Source: Acidobacteriota bacterium (lineage in GTDB: Bacteria; Acidobacteriota; Terriglobia; Bryobacterales; Bryobacteraceae). Taken from it: a stretch of 64,000 bases of DNA. This document shows positions 1 through 8,194 of the stretch, in pieces. The notes under the pieces were generated by a model that was not told the DNA's origin, ran no database searches, and saw nothing but the letters and a program-made list of their open reading frames with translations. Every line of letters begins with the position of its first letter. Positions within the stretch are counted from its first letter, which is position 1. Location: the NCBI GenBank assembly GCA_016185425.1, contig JACPNQ010000031.1, positions 124,001 to 188,000 on the forward strand. The letters are read 5' to 3'. The position numbers and the translations under genes were made by a program.

Positions 1-462
1 GAGGCCGAGCGTGAGGCGATAGCGGTTGTTGAAGAGGCCCCAGATTGGGTGGATCAAAGATGCCGCGCCGTTCAGGGACATATCGACGGCGACTTCGGCG
101 GCGTGCGGCGCACCGGTGGCTTCGCAGACGCGGTGGATCAGACCGGCCAGTTCGGGGTGCGCCGCGAGGTCGATGGGAGTAAAGCCCGCATCCATTTTGG
201 GAGGGGAGAAGAAGACCTTGCCGAGGAAGAAGAGGACAGTCAGGCCGGCACCGAAGACAGCGACGTAAATCGCGATCGTGAAGAAGTTCGTGGCGAGGAT
301 CACGCCGTACACCGCCCAGAGTCCGACGAGGCAGGCGACGACAGCGACGAACGCAGCGTAGACGAACGGGGCCGCGATCATGGCCAGAGTTGCCGCGGCG
401 ACACTGGCGCGGTACGAACGGGATACCGGGACCGGGCGGATCATCGAGGGAATCGATACCAT
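1..462 (-). CDS. M48-like membrane metalloprotease, partial (C-terminus off the left edge)
   Basis: Reading on the minus strand from ATG at 462, 154 codons are open to the window edge. The start has a strong Shine-Dalgarno, TAAGGAGGAG, about 7 nt upstream. Residues about 20-80 contain two hydrophobic membrane spans. They are followed by a stretch (LIHRVCEATGAPHAAEVAVD, then NGAAS and RLTLGL) that resembles the part of M48-family peptidases just before the HExxH zinc site. That site lies beyond the edge, so the family call rests on the N-terminal pattern only. The gene is divergent from the endonuclease-like gene at 480, with just 17 bp between the two start codons. It could also be another membrane protein with a similar cytoplasmic segment. 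Confidence 0.6.
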   Translation of the reverse strand, partial: MVSIPSMIRPVPVSRSYRASVAAATLAMIAAPFVYAAFVAVVACLVGLWAVYGVILATNFFTIAIYVAVFGAGLTVLFFLGKVFFSPPKMDAGFTPIDLAAHPELAGLIHRVCEATGAPHAAEVAVDMSLNGAASLIHPIWGLFNNRYRLTLGL

Positions 463-479
463 CGTATCGACTCCTCCTT

Positions 480-1292
480 ATGCGACTCCTTCTGCTCGCC
501 TTGTTCGCGTTGCCGTTAGCCGCCGCGGACCTCCGCGTGATGACATTCAATGTTCGCTATCCGAATCCTCGCGATGGCGAGGACATCTGGGAGAAGCGGC
601 GGGATTTCTTCGTCGAGACTGTGCGGCGTCACAAGCCCGATCTGATGGGCACGCAAGAGTTGTTCTATACGCAGGCTGAGTACATCGTGGAGAAGATGCC
701 AGAGCTGGCGTGGTTCGGGCTGAGCCGGCGCGGCAATAAGGAAGACGAACACATGGGTGTGTTCTACAGGAAGGACCGGCTGAAGGTGATGGAGTCGGGG
801 AATTTCTGGCTGTCGGAGACGCCGGAGGTGGCGGGGTCCTCTTCGTGGAATATGAGCCTGCCGCGGATGGTGACGTGGGCGGTGTTTGAAGACTTGAAAA
901 CGAAGCGGCGGTTTACTTACTACAACACGCACTTTGCGCATCGCGGCCAAGTGGACGACGAGGCGCGGCGGCAGGGGGCGATGCTTATTGCGAAGCGTAT
1001 GCCGAAGGAAGGGGCGTTTCTTTTGACGGGGGATTTCAATGCGGCGGCAGGCCAGTCGCCGTCGTACTCCGTCCTGGTGCCGGCGCTGAAGGACGCGTAC
1101 TTGACTGCCGCGAAGAAGAGCGGGCCGGAGGGGACGTTCCACGGGTTCAAGGGTACGCCGGGAAAGGCGCGGATCGATTGGATTCTTTACCGCGCACCGT
1201 GGAAGGTGAAGAGCGCCGCTACGCTTACGGATTCGAAGGATGGGCGTTATCCGAGCGATCATTTTCCGGTTCTGGCGGTGTTTCGGTTGTGA
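480..1292 (+). CDS. Secreted endonuclease/exonuclease/phosphatase family protein
   Basis: This 270-residue protein begins with a short signal peptide (MRLLLLALFALPLAAA) and continues with a full EEP fold. Family motifs are in order: FNVR (23-26), GTQE with the metal-binding Glu60, YNTH with His151, TGDFN with Asp185/Asn187, RIDW with Asp233 and SDHFP with the catalytic Asp260-His261. Members hydrolyse phosphodiesters or phosphomonoesters; the substrate cannot be told from sequence. ATG 480 was chosen over an upstream in-frame ATG at 390 because the signal peptide starts there and the upstream part would overlap the divergent gene. There is no clear Shine-Dalgarno. The 3' end overlaps the convergent dehydrogenase gene by 68 bp. 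Confidence 0.9.
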   Translation: MRLLLLALFALPLAAADLRVMTFNVRYPNPRDGEDIWEKRRDFFVETVRRHKPDLMGTQELFYTQAEYIVEKMPELAWFGLSRRGNKEDEHMGVFYRKDRLKVMESGNFWLSETPEVAGSSSWNMSLPRMVTWAVFEDLKTKRRFTYYNTHFAHRGQVDDEARRQGAMLIAKRMPKEGAFLLTGDFNAAAGQSPSYSVLVPALKDAYLTAAKKSGPEGTFHGFKGTPGKARIDWILYRAPWKVKSAATLTDSKDGRYPSDHFPVLAVFRL

Positions 1293-2433
1293 GGAGCGAG
1301 GCGGCGGGAACCGGCACAAGCGGCGGGCGGATGGAGGTTGCGGTCCAGCCGAACAGGTGGTGGACAATGGGTCCGCAGATGCGGCCCTGACAGGCGCCCA
1401 TGCCACAGCGAGTCTGCAGCTTAGCGTCGCGCCATTCGCGATAGGGCGCGAGGGTTGCGTGGGTGACCTGTTCACAGCGGCAGAGGATCGTTTCGGGCCC
1501 GGCGAGACTATAGAGCTGGTGATGGAGGGCGAACGTGGCGGCAAGGTCGCGGACGAAGGCGCCGGTGTGGCTGCGTTTCCGGGAGACGGGCTGGCCGGTA
1601 GCGGCGGCGCCGGCGCGCTCGCCTTCTTCGAGGGCCTTGTCGAGACCGCCGATTCCGGTTGGCTCGCCGGCGCAGTAGACGTTGTCAACGGTGGTTCTTT
1701 GGCGGCTGTCGACCGCGACGAACCCGTCATCGAGGCGGCAGCCGAGGTGTTGGGCGACTTCGGTGTTGGGGACGAGGCCGAAGCCGCAGGCGAGGTAATC
1801 GATCTTGAGGGTACGGCCGGTTGAGAGGGTGACTTGCCGCGGTTCGAAACGAGTGGGCCAGACGCCGGTCATATAGGGCACGCCGATGAGGCGAGCGCGG
1901 AGCGCGATGGCTTGGGGGAGCTTGGCAGGATACTTTTTGAGGAATGAGACGACTGTGCCGAAGTTGGCCTGCTCGGCGATGCCGGCGATCCTGGCGCCGC
2001 GCTTGCGGAGAGTCGCGGCGACAGCGAGGAGGAGCGGGCCGGAGCCGGCGACAAGAACGCGTTTGCCTTTGATATCTGCGCCGGCCTTTACGAGTGCCTG
2101 CAAACCGCCGGCGCCGAAGACGCCGGGCAGGGTCCAGCCGGGGAAGGGAAGGAAGAGCTCACGCGCGCCGGTTGCGAGGATGAGGGTTGTGGTGTGAATC
2201 GTGCCGAGGGGCTCGGTGTGGAGAGTGAAGCCGGGATCGACGGCGAAGAGACGGGTTTGCGGGTAGAAACGGACGCCGGATGGGAGTTCGATTTGCGATG
2301 CGCCGCGCCAGATCTGGCCGCCGGGGGCAAAGTTGTCGTCGATAAGAACGATGGACTTGCCGGAGCGAGCGGCGGCGCGGGCCGCGGCAAGCCCGGCGGG
2401 ACCGGCGCCGAGAATGGCGACGTCGAAGGTCAC
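1225..2433 (-). CDS. D-hydroxyproline dehydrogenase-type FAD/[2Fe-2S] subunit (HcnB / opine oxidase alpha-like)
   Basis: This 402-residue flavoprotein has an N-terminal dinucleotide-binding motif GAGPAG (residues 9-14), a second Rossmann motif (VAGSGP) mid-protein, and a C-terminal BFD-like [2Fe-2S] domain with Cys318, Cys320, Cys343 and Cys348 (CRCEQVT and RCGMGACQGR). This layout is that of the HcnB subunit of three-part amine/imino-acid dehydrogenases. Together with the two upstream genes it would oxidise cis-4-hydroxy-D-proline to pyrroline-4-hydroxy-2-carboxylate. It starts with GTG in a GTGA overlap with the small ferredoxin gene, so translation is probably coupled. It is the last gene of the operon. 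Specificity for hydroxyproline is inferred from the neighbouring epimerase and deaminase. Confidence 0.88.
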   Translation of the reverse strand: MTFDVAILGAGPAGLAAARAAARSGKSIVLIDDNFAPGGQIWRGASQIELPSGVRFYPQTRLFAVDPGFTLHTEPLGTIHTTTLILATGARELFLPFPGWTLPGVFGAGGLQALVKAGADIKGKRVLVAGSGPLLLAVAATLRKRGARIAGIAEQANFGTVVSFLKKYPAKLPQAIALRARLIGVPYMTGVWPTRFEPRQVTLSTGRTLKIDYLACGFGLVPNTEVAQHLGCRLDDGFVAVDSRQRTTVDNVYCAGEPTGIGGLDKALEEGERAGAAATGQPVSRKRSHTGAFVRDLAATFALHHQLYSLAGPETILCRCEQVTHATLAPYREWRDAKLQTRCGMGACQGRICGPIVHHLFGWTATSIRPPLVPVPAASLLTTETPPEPENDRSDNAHPSNP

Positions 2434-2636
2434 CGGGTTTCAATCTCCATATCTTTCGTGCAAATGGTCTGGCAGGCGAGTTGATTGGGTTTGCGATTAA
2501 TTGTGACCCGGCATTGCATGCAGATGCCCATGCCGCATAGCGGGGTGAAGACGGCTCCGCCGGTGAGAAGCGCGGCCGCGACGGTTGTGCCGTCGGGGAC
2601 TTCGATGCTCTGGGCGTAGCAGCGGATTCTAACCAT
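2430..2636 (-). CDS. Small (2Fe-2S) subunit of the D-hydroxyproline dehydrogenase (HcnA-like)
   Basis: This is a 68-residue ferredoxin-like protein with the cluster pattern C-x4-C-x2-C (CGMGICMQC) and a fourth Cys about 13 residues later (ACQT). That is the plant-type [2Fe-2S] signature of HcnA-like subunits, which pass electrons between the two flavin subunits. It is shorter than most relatives (about 90-110 residues), so the N-terminal part is minimal. The start ATG at 2636 lies inside the end of the preceding oxidase gene (8-bp overlap) and has GGAG about 7 nt upstream. An upstream in-frame extension to 2702 would run further into that gene and is unlikely. Confidence 0.88.
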   Translation of the reverse strand: MVRIRCYAQSIEVPDGTTVAAALLTGGAVFTPLCGMGICMQCRVTINRKPNQLACQTICTKDMEIETR

Positions 2637-3657
2637 GGAAGCGCTCCGGACGATAGGGTTCGGGGGGAATGGGCGGCGTGCGGCCGAGGATTTCGGCGGC
2701 AATGAGTTTGGCCGTGCCGAGGGACGTGGTTATGCCGAGGCCTTCGTGGCCGGTGGCGAGATAGAGATGGTCGCGGAGACGGCCTATGAGAGGAAGCTTG
2801 TCCGGCGTGGAAGCGCGGAAGCCGGTCCAGGTGCGGATGACGTTGCAGTCGCGAAGGGCGGGCAGATATTCGAAGGCGTGGCGGAGCATACGGTGGAGCA
2901 TGTGCCGGTCGATGGATTCGGTCTCGACGCCGTATTGACGGGACGAGCCGATGAGGAGCTGGCCGGTTGGGCGGGGCTGGACGTTGAAGGCCACCGACTC
3001 GTTCGAATCGCCGTGGGCGCTTTGGAGGTAGCCAAGCTCAACGAGCTGGTGATGCACGAGGCGGGGATAGCGGTCGGTAATGACGAGGTGGCCTTTCCGT
3101 GGCTTGATGGGTAGGTTGGGAAGCAATTTGGGAGTGAGGGCGCCGGTAGCGCAGATGACAGCGCCGGCGTGGAGCGTGTCGAAAGCGGTCACGCCGGCGC
3201 TGGTGATCTTGGCCTTGGCCTGTTCGAGAAGCCAGCGTGTGACGACGGGTGCGTAGACGACGGAGTCGCGCGTGGCGAGAGCGCCGCCGGCGAGACCGGG
3301 GCGGAGGTTGGGTTCGGCCTGGTAGAGCTGACTGGCGTCGAGCATTTCTACGCCGGGTTTGGTTTTGGCGGCGTTGAGCTCGTCGTCGTTAGCGGCGATC
3401 CAGATTGTGCCGCAGTTCCAGAACTCGGCCTGCTTGGGGAGGTCCTTGGCGAGAGCGTGCCAGAGGTCGAGGGAGAGGCGGGAGAGCTCGTCGCCGTCGA
3501 GCATGACGAGGTGGCCCATGCCTGCCGCGGTGGCGCCGCTTCCGGGTGTGCTTTGGTCGATGACCTCGACGCGCGCGCCGGCCTGCGCGAGTTCGTAGGC
3601 GCAGGCCGCGCCGACGATGCCCGCGCCGACTATGACGACGTCGGGCGAAGGGGTCAT
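2629..3657 (-). CDS. FAD-dependent oxidoreductase, D-hydroxyproline dehydrogenase beta-type subunit (HcnC-like, DAO fold)
   Basis: A 342-residue D-amino-acid-oxidase-fold flavoprotein. The N-terminus has the Rossmann motif VGAGIVG followed by a conserved acidic residue (EVID), and the C-terminal part has the flavin-contacting stretch [19 protein letters not shown]. In three-subunit dehydrogenases this subunit carries the substrate site and FAD. The gene begins in an ATGA overlap with the epimerase gene and runs 8 bp into the HcnA-like gene. With the epimerase upstream and the deaminase in the same operon, the most likely substrate is cis-4-hydroxy-D-proline. D-proline or another D-amino acid would be the alternative. 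Confidence 0.88.
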   Translation of the reverse strand: MTPSPDVVIVGAGIVGAACAYELAQAGARVEVIDQSTPGSGATAAGMGHLVMLDGDELSRLSLDLWHALAKDLPKQAEFWNCGTIWIAANDDELNAAKTKPGVEMLDASQLYQAEPNLRPGLAGGALATRDSVVYAPVVTRWLLEQAKAKITSAGVTAFDTLHAGAVICATGALTPKLLPNLPIKPRKGHLVITDRYPRLVHHQLVELGYLQSAHGDSNESVAFNVQPRPTGQLLIGSSRQYGVETESIDRHMLHRMLRHAFEYLPALRDCNVIRTWTGFRASTPDKLPLIGRLRDHLYLATGHEGLGITTSLGTAKLIAAEILGRTPPIPPEPYRPERFHG

Positions 3658-4535
3658 GTTCGGATGCCGTGGACGAAGGGATCGGCGGGGTCGAGGATTA
3701 ATTTTCCGTGCGCACTGATCCAGGCCCTGCCGGTTATGCTTGGACGAATGTACGCGCCCTCCGTTACGTAAGTTCCTTCAAAAACGCTTCCTACGATACT
3801 TTCCTGGCGCCAGATCTCACCGGGGGCGAGTTTACCGTCGGCGGCGAGGCAGGCGAGCTTGGCTGAGGTGCCTGTTCCGCACGGGGAGCGGTCATAGGCC
3901 TTGCCGGGGCAGAGGACGAAGTTGCGATTGCCGTCGAAGAGCTCGATGTGGTCGACGGGCGAGCCGGTTGCGTTTAGGGCTTGCCGGATGCGCCAGGCGA
4001 CATCGGTGAGGCGTTCGACGTTGTCGAGCTCGATCCGCTGGCCGTGATTATCGACGAGGAAGAACCAATTACCACCCCAGGCTATGTCGCCGGTGACGGG
4101 GCCGAGGCCATCGACCTCGACCGTAACTGCTTTGGCCTGGCGGTAGCTGGGTACGTTGGTAATGCCGACACTGCCGTCTTCGTGGAGGGTCGCGGTGATC
4201 TGGCCGACGGGGGTGACGAGTGTATGGACACCGGGTTCGATCTTGCGGAGGTAGGCGAGAGTGGCGATGACGCCGATTGCACCGTGGCCGCACATGCCGA
4301 GGTAGCCGACGTTGTTGAAAAATATGACACCGTCGGGCGGGCAGAGCAGGGCGCCGACGATAACATCGGAGCCGCGGGGCTCGTTCACGATGGCGGAGCG
4401 GATGTGGTCATAGTCGCGGCGGAATACTTCGAGACGCCCGGCGATCGGGCCGGCGCCGAGGTCGGGACCGCCGTTGATGATGGTGCGAGTAGGCTCGCCG
4501 CCGGTGTGCGAGTCGACGTACTCGATCTCGGTCAT
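3654..4535 (-). CDS. 4-hydroxyproline 2-epimerase (proline racemase family)
   Basis: A 293-residue proline-racemase-fold enzyme. Both catalytic acid/base cysteines are present: Cys82 in MCGHG and Cys219 in SPCGTGTSA. Two Cys indicate an epimerase or racemase. The related trans-3-hydroxyproline dehydratases replace the first Cys with Ser or Thr. The conserved opening [10 protein letters not shown] is typical of hydroxyproline epimerases. The reaction converts trans-4-hydroxy-L-proline to cis-4-hydroxy-D-proline, the first step of the pathway, in the cytoplasm. It is joined by ATGA overlaps to the aldolase-family gene upstream and the oxidase gene downstream, which supports hydroxyproline rather than proline as substrate. 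Confidence 0.92.
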   Translation of the reverse strand: MTEIEYVDSHTGGEPTRTIINGGPDLGAGPIAGRLEVFRRDYDHIRSAIVNEPRGSDVIVGALLCPPDGVIFFNNVGYLGMCGHGAIGVIATLAYLRKIEPGVHTLVTPVGQITATLHEDGSVGITNVPSYRQAKAVTVEVDGLGPVTGDIAWGGNWFFLVDNHGQRIELDNVERLTDVAWRIRQALNATGSPVDHIELFDGNRNFVLCPGKAYDRSPCGTGTSAKLACLAADGKLAPGEIWRQESIVGSVFEGTYVTEGAYIRPSITGRAWISAHGKLILDPADPFVHGIRT

Positions 4536-5443
4536 GACGCCGTGACTAGCGTGGGGCGGGTGGCGATAGCTTTTCGGATGATGCCGAGGATCTGTTCGCG
4601 CTCGGCTCCGGCGAGGGGGAGGCGCGGCGGGCGCGTGGTCTCAGTGCAGAGGCCGGTTTCCTGGGCGCAGAGCTTGATGTACTGGACGAGCTTGACGTGT
4701 GTGTCGAGGTGGAGCAGCGGGGTGTACCAGCGGTATAGCTCGAGGGCCTCGGACCACTTGTTGGCGAGGATGAGATCCCAGAGCCGGCGGTTCTCGCCGG
4801 GGAATGCGTTGACGAGGCCGGAGATCCAGCCGACTGCGCCGAGCATGGCACATTCCATGACGAGGTCATCGACACCAGAGAAGAGGATGTAACGGTCGCC
4901 GGTGAGATTGATCAGGTCGGTAATGCGGCGGGGGTTATCGGAGGACTCTTTGATGGAGACGACGGTGGGCTCGCCGGCGAGCTCGGCGAACATGGCGGGG
5001 GTGCAATCGACGGCGTAGGCAGGCGGGTTGTTGTAGATCATGACCGGGAGGCCGCTGGCCCGGGCGACGGAGCGGAAGTGGGCGAGGGTTTCGCGGGGGT
5101 CGGACTTGTAGATCATGGCCGGGAGGACCATGAGGCCGTCGAGGCCGAGGCGTTCGCAGTCCTTGGCGTAGCGGCAGGCGAGGGCGGTGGTGGTTTCGGC
5201 GACACCGGAGAGGAGCGGGACGCGGCCGGCGACGGCTTCCTTGGCGGCTTCGAGGACCATGATCTTTTCGTGGTACTCGTGAGCTGTGTTTTCGCCGACG
5301 GAACCGAGGACGACCATGCCGTGGACGCCGGCTTTGATCATCTTATCGAGGTGGGTCTGGAAGGCAGGGATGTCGTGCGAGTAGTCGGGCTTGAAGTGAG
5401 TGGTGGCGGCGGGAAAGACGCCGTGCCAGTTGGGCTTAGTCAT
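4532..5443 (-). CDS. DapA-family lyase, probable pyrroline-4-hydroxy-2-carboxylate deaminase
   Basis: A 303-residue TIM-barrel protein of the dihydrodipicolinate synthase/N-acetylneuraminate lyase family. The Schiff-base lysine is Lys165 (VVSIKESS) and the catalytic tyrosine Tyr137 (VMIYNNP); the loop GSVGEN is also in place. In hydroxyproline operons such a protein deaminates and dehydrates pyrroline-4-hydroxy-2-carboxylate to alpha-ketoglutarate semialdehyde. That role is inferred from the adjacent epimerase and dehydrogenase genes. ATG 5443 was chosen because it forms an ATGA overlap with the stop of the DUF885 gene; an upstream in-frame extension has low-complexity shadow sequence. A true dihydrodipicolinate synthase is the alternative, less likely in this context. 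Confidence 0.87.
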   Translation of the reverse strand: MTKPNWHGVFPAATTHFKPDYSHDIPAFQTHLDKMIKAGVHGMVVLGSVGENTAHEYHEKIMVLEAAKEAVAGRVPLLSGVAETTTALACRYAKDCERLGLDGLMVLPAMIYKSDPRETLAHFRSVARASGLPVMIYNNPPAYAVDCTPAMFAELAGEPTVVSIKESSDNPRRITDLINLTGDRYILFSGVDDLVMECAMLGAVGWISGLVNAFPGENRRLWDLILANKWSEALELYRWYTPLLHLDTHVKLVQYIKLCAQETGLCTETTRPPRLPLAGAEREQILGIIRKAIATRPTLVTAS

Positions 5444-7191
5444 AGGGTTCCGTAGAATTTCCAGGTTGAAGTGAAGCCGGGTTGGAGCGGCTGTTTGAGG
5501 AGGCTTGCGCGAACGAGCTCGACCGGCATGGAGCCGAGCTGGAGGATGGCATCGTGGAAGGCCTTCTCGGTCATCTTGCCGGAGACGACGAGCTCGGTGT
5601 GGAGCGCGCGGAACTGCAGGCCACCGAGCATGTAGGCGGCTTGATAGAGGGGCGAGTAATTGGCCTCGAAGGAGCGGCGGACTTCGGCGGCGGCGTTTTC
5701 GCGCTCGTGGCCAACGCGGTCGACGAGGAAGTCGACGCATTGTTGCGGGGACCATTTGCCGAGGTGGAAGTTGAGGCTAAAGAGGATGCGTGCGCAGCGG
5801 TGCATACGCCAGAAGAGCATGCCGATGCGGTTTTCCGGGGTCTGCGGGAATTGCAGGTCCCAGAGACGCATTTCCCAGTAGAGTGCCCAGCCTTCGATCC
5901 AGAAGGGGGTAGTGAACGCACGGCGCCAGGGGCGGTAACGCTGGGTCATGTAGAGCTGCAGGTGGTGGCCGGGGACGACTTCATGGTGGACCGTGGCGCG
6001 GGAGAAGTGGATGTTGTTGCCGCGGAGGCTCATGAGCTTGGCTTCGTGCGGCATGGCGGCCGTGGGGAAGCTGACGATGATCTGTTCGCCGCCGAGGAAG
6101 AATGGGTTGACGCGTTGCTCTTCGGGCGTCATCATGCGCATTCGCCAGATGTCCTTGGTGTATTGGGGCACCGTGACGAGGTTGCGTTTTTCGATGAAGT
6201 CGATGGCCTCGAAGACCTGATCGCGGACGAGCGTTGTTTGCTGGCCGGGCGGGACGTAGAGGTTCTTGACGTGTTCGAGGGCCTTTTTCCAGTCGTCGCC
6301 GTAGCCGAGGGCTCTCGATGCTTTCAACATCTCGGCATCGCACCAGGCGAATTCCTTCTCGGCGATTTTGACGAGATCTTCAGGGGAGTAGGGGACGATT
6401 TCGAAGCGGAGCTCGTCGCGGAGGGCGGCGTCGCCGATGGGGTCGCCGACAATGGTGTCCTTGTCGTCCTTGGCGACGCCGGCGAGTTTTTCGCGGAGGT
6501 CATCCGAGTAGGACTCCATGGCCTTGTTGAGCTTGCCGTAGGGTTCGGAGGTCCACCAGGTGAAGTTGGGATCGTAACCGGAATAGAAGGTGTTCCACTC
6601 CTTGAGCACGCCGATCAGCGTGCGGGTGAGGCGTCCAGCCCGATTGGCGACGGCGGGGTTGGTGGTGCCTTTGCGGGATGGGATTTCCTTGCGTGCGCCG
6701 GCGATTTCCTTTTCGATGCGGAAGAGAGTGGCGGCGATTTTGGAAGGGTCGGGCGGTTCGACGCGGACGCGATTGTCGGCTAGCTCGAAGATGGCGTTGG
6801 CGAAGGGGAGAAGGGGGAGGACCTCGTTGACGCGCTGCTCGGTCTGGTCGATGCGCCGGAGTTCCAGGCGGATGCGGTTATTGAGGAGAATGTGATCGAC
6901 CTGAGCGTCGTGGGAGAGCTTGGCGAAGTTGAGGGCTTTGAGAGCGTCGAGCCAACTTGCGTGGAAGGTGCGGAGGGCTTTGATTCGCTGGGGGGCTTCG
7001 TCGATGGTGTAGTAGCGATTGAGGGCGGCGTGGTCGGTCTGGTAGCGCTCGATGTGAGCGCGGAGGCCGGGATCGGTTTCGAAGTTGGCCGGGGCGGTGT
7101 AGACGATCTCCTTGGCGCGAGAGACGTGGGGTGGAGTTTGGGCGGCGGCGGCGAGGGCGAGGGCGAGGAGAAGAATGACTGCGCGAGTCAT
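5440..7191 (-). CDS. Secreted DUF885-family metallopeptidase-like protein, first gene of the hydroxyproline operon
   Basis: This is a 583-residue protein with a cleavable signal peptide (residues 1-17). The DUF885 zinc motif HEVVPGH is at 403-409, and a downstream glutamate-containing motif WIEGWALYWE starts at about 431. Both are the expected metal and catalytic elements of this peptidase-like family. The start ATG has AGGAAG a few nucleotides upstream. It is the promoter-proximal gene of the hydroxyproline operon, and its stop overlaps the start of the deaminase gene by 4 bp. Its position suggests it releases hydroxyproline or hydroxyprolyl peptides outside the cytoplasm, but no substrate is established from sequence. 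Confidence 0.9.
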   Translation of the reverse strand: MTRAVILLLALALAAAAQTPPHVSRAKEIVYTAPANFETDPGLRAHIERYQTDHAALNRYYTIDEAPQRIKALRTFHASWLDALKALNFAKLSHDAQVDHILLNNRIRLELRRIDQTEQRVNEVLPLLPFANAIFELADNRVRVEPPDPSKIAATLFRIEKEIAGARKEIPSRKGTTNPAVANRAGRLTRTLIGVLKEWNTFYSGYDPNFTWWTSEPYGKLNKAMESYSDDLREKLAGVAKDDKDTIVGDPIGDAALRDELRFEIVPYSPEDLVKIAEKEFAWCDAEMLKASRALGYGDDWKKALEHVKNLYVPPGQQTTLVRDQVFEAIDFIEKRNLVTVPQYTKDIWRMRMMTPEEQRVNPFFLGGEQIIVSFPTAAMPHEAKLMSLRGNNIHFSRATVHHEVVPGHHLQLYMTQRYRPWRRAFTTPFWIEGWALYWEMRLWDLQFPQTPENRIGMLFWRMHRCARILFSLNFHLGKWSPQQCVDFLVDRVGHERENAAAEVRRSFEANYSPLYQAAYMLGGLQFRALHTELVVSGKMTEKAFHDAILQLGSMPVELVRASLLKQPLQPGFTSTWKFYGTL

Positions 7192-7279
7192 GATGGCTTC
7201 CTATTTTTACACGGAATTGTTTTTGTCGTTACTCGTTTTGATTAGCGTTTGTTTTCAATTGCTTACGAGGATTTATGTT

Positions 7280-7344
7280 GGTTCGTTCCCTGGTTTGTTC
7301 CTTGGTTTCTTTCCGGTTTGTTCCCGGATTGTTCCTGGTTATCC
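7280..7344. repeat. Five-unit direct repeat array (11-12 bp units, GGTTTGTTCC)
   Basis: Five imperfect head-to-tail units start at 7280, 7292, 7304, 7315 and 7326, followed by a partial unit to 7344. Reading plus: GGTTCGTTCCCT, GGTTTGTTCCTT, GGTTTCTTTCC, GGTTTGTTCCC, GGATTGTTCCT. The spacing of 11-12 bp places the units on the same DNA face. The array sits in the 378-bp gap between the divergent hydroxyproline operon (start 7191) and the SDR gene (start 7570), about 90-150 bp upstream of the operon. An iterated operator is a plausible role; no regulator gene is adjacent. Confidence 0.7.
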
Positions 7345-7359
7345 GGCCAAGAAATGCGA

Positions 7360-7395
7360 AGGCCTCTCCATGCCGGAAACCGGCTGGAGAGGCCT
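7360..7395. other. Long stem-loop in the divergent intergenic region
   Basis: The left arm AGGCCTCTCCATGCCGG and right arm CCGGCTGGAGAGGCCT pair over 16 bp with a single bulged base and an AAA loop. There is no T-run on either side, and the hairpin lies upstream of both flanking genes, so it is not an ordinary terminator for a known gene. It could be a transcript-leader structure, a roadblock terminator insulating the two promoters, or a mobile-element remnant. Confidence 0.65.
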
Positions 7396-7569
7396 ATTTA
7401 CGTTTTAGCATATGAGGTGGGGAAAACGGATTGGCCGAGCGGGAATTGGTCCTTGTATAGCTTTGATTACGTGAGAGTTAGGATTATTTTCTCGAGCTGT
7501 GACCGGCTATTTCTACGATTGTCACTTTATGCGCGTCACAAACCGGCGGGCAATCCGGTCATGGGGGTT

Positions 7570-8190
7570 ATGAGACTCTTTGTGATTGGAGCTACCGGAA
7601 AAACGGGCCGGGAGATCCTGGATCTTGCGCGGGCACGCGGCCACGAGGTTACCGCCTTCGTACGGTCGCCGCAGAAGTTACGGCCGGCAGGATCGTTGAG
7701 GATTGTTCGCGGCGATCCGCTTCGGGCGGAGACGATGGCGCCGGCGCTTCCCGGCCATGACGCAGTGTTATCGGCGATCGGCCCGCCGCCGCGGGAGGCA
7801 TTTCGCGCCAGCACGCTGGTAGCGGATTGCGCGCGTGCCACAGTGGAGGCGATGGCTGCCAGCGGAGTCGCCCGGCTTGCCATTGTTTCCGCGGCCGTGC
7901 TGTTCCCGGAGAAGGGGTTTTATTTTGCGCTTTTTCGATGGATACTCCAGCACCATGCGCGCGATCTGCGCTCGATGGAGGCGATTGTGCAGGCGAGCGG
8001 CCTGGCATGGACGATCGCGCGGCCGCCGCGTTTGACGAAAGAGCCGGAGGTGAACTTCCGAGCGGCGCGAGGCGCGCTGCCGCCGGGAAGTCTTTCGGTG
8101 TCCTACCGATCGGTCGCGGCGTTCCTGCTGGACGCTGTGGAGCAGAGGTCGTATGTCAGCGAAATTGTCGGGTTGGGGCAAAGCGCGTGA
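7570..8190 (+). CDS. NAD(P)-binding SDR (atypical, SDR_a5-like) oxidoreductase/epimerase
   Basis: A 206-residue protein beginning MRLFVIGATGKTG, the NAD(P)-binding motif of atypical extended SDRs such as NAD(P)H:quinone-reductase-like and YwnB-like proteins. ATG 7570 was preferred over 7561 because the family begins immediately before this motif and GGGGG lies 4 nt upstream. No canonical YxxxK active site was identified. The next two genes follow in the same direction (4 bp, then a 1-bp overlap): a small membrane protein and an ECF41-like sigma factor. ECF41 sigma genes are known to sit beside oxidoreductase/epimerase genes, so this may be its regulated partner. Confidence 0.8.
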   Translation: MRLFVIGATGKTGREILDLARARGHEVTAFVRSPQKLRPAGSLRIVRGDPLRAETMAPALPGHDAVLSAIGPPPREAFRASTLVADCARATVEAMAASGVARLAIVSAAVLFPEKGFYFALFRWILQHHARDLRSMEAIVQASGLAWTIARPPRLTKEPEVNFRAARGALPPGSLSVSYRSVAAFLLDAVEQRSYVSEIVGLGQSA

Positions 8191-8194
8191 AGCG

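Noticed and set aside
516-1730. Minus-strand open frame of 404 codons across two real genes
   Set aside because: Arg/Pro/Ser-rich low-complexity translation with no domain; lies antisense to the EEP gene and in another frame of the dehydrogenase gene.
4532-5443. Biosynthetic dihydrodipicolinate synthase (lysine pathway)
   Set aside because: The family fold alone would allow it, but 4-bp coupling between a hydroxyproline epimerase and the rest of the operon favours the deaminase role.
5482-6783. Long open frame on the plus strand opposite the DUF885 gene
   Set aside because: It is the antisense of a gene with a signal peptide and intact zinc motif; its Val/Gly/Glu/Asp-rich composition is typical of a shadow frame in GC-rich DNA.
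7280-7344. Possible CRISPR array
   Set aside because: Units are 11-12 bp with no spacers and no cas genes nearby; it is a direct tandem repeat.
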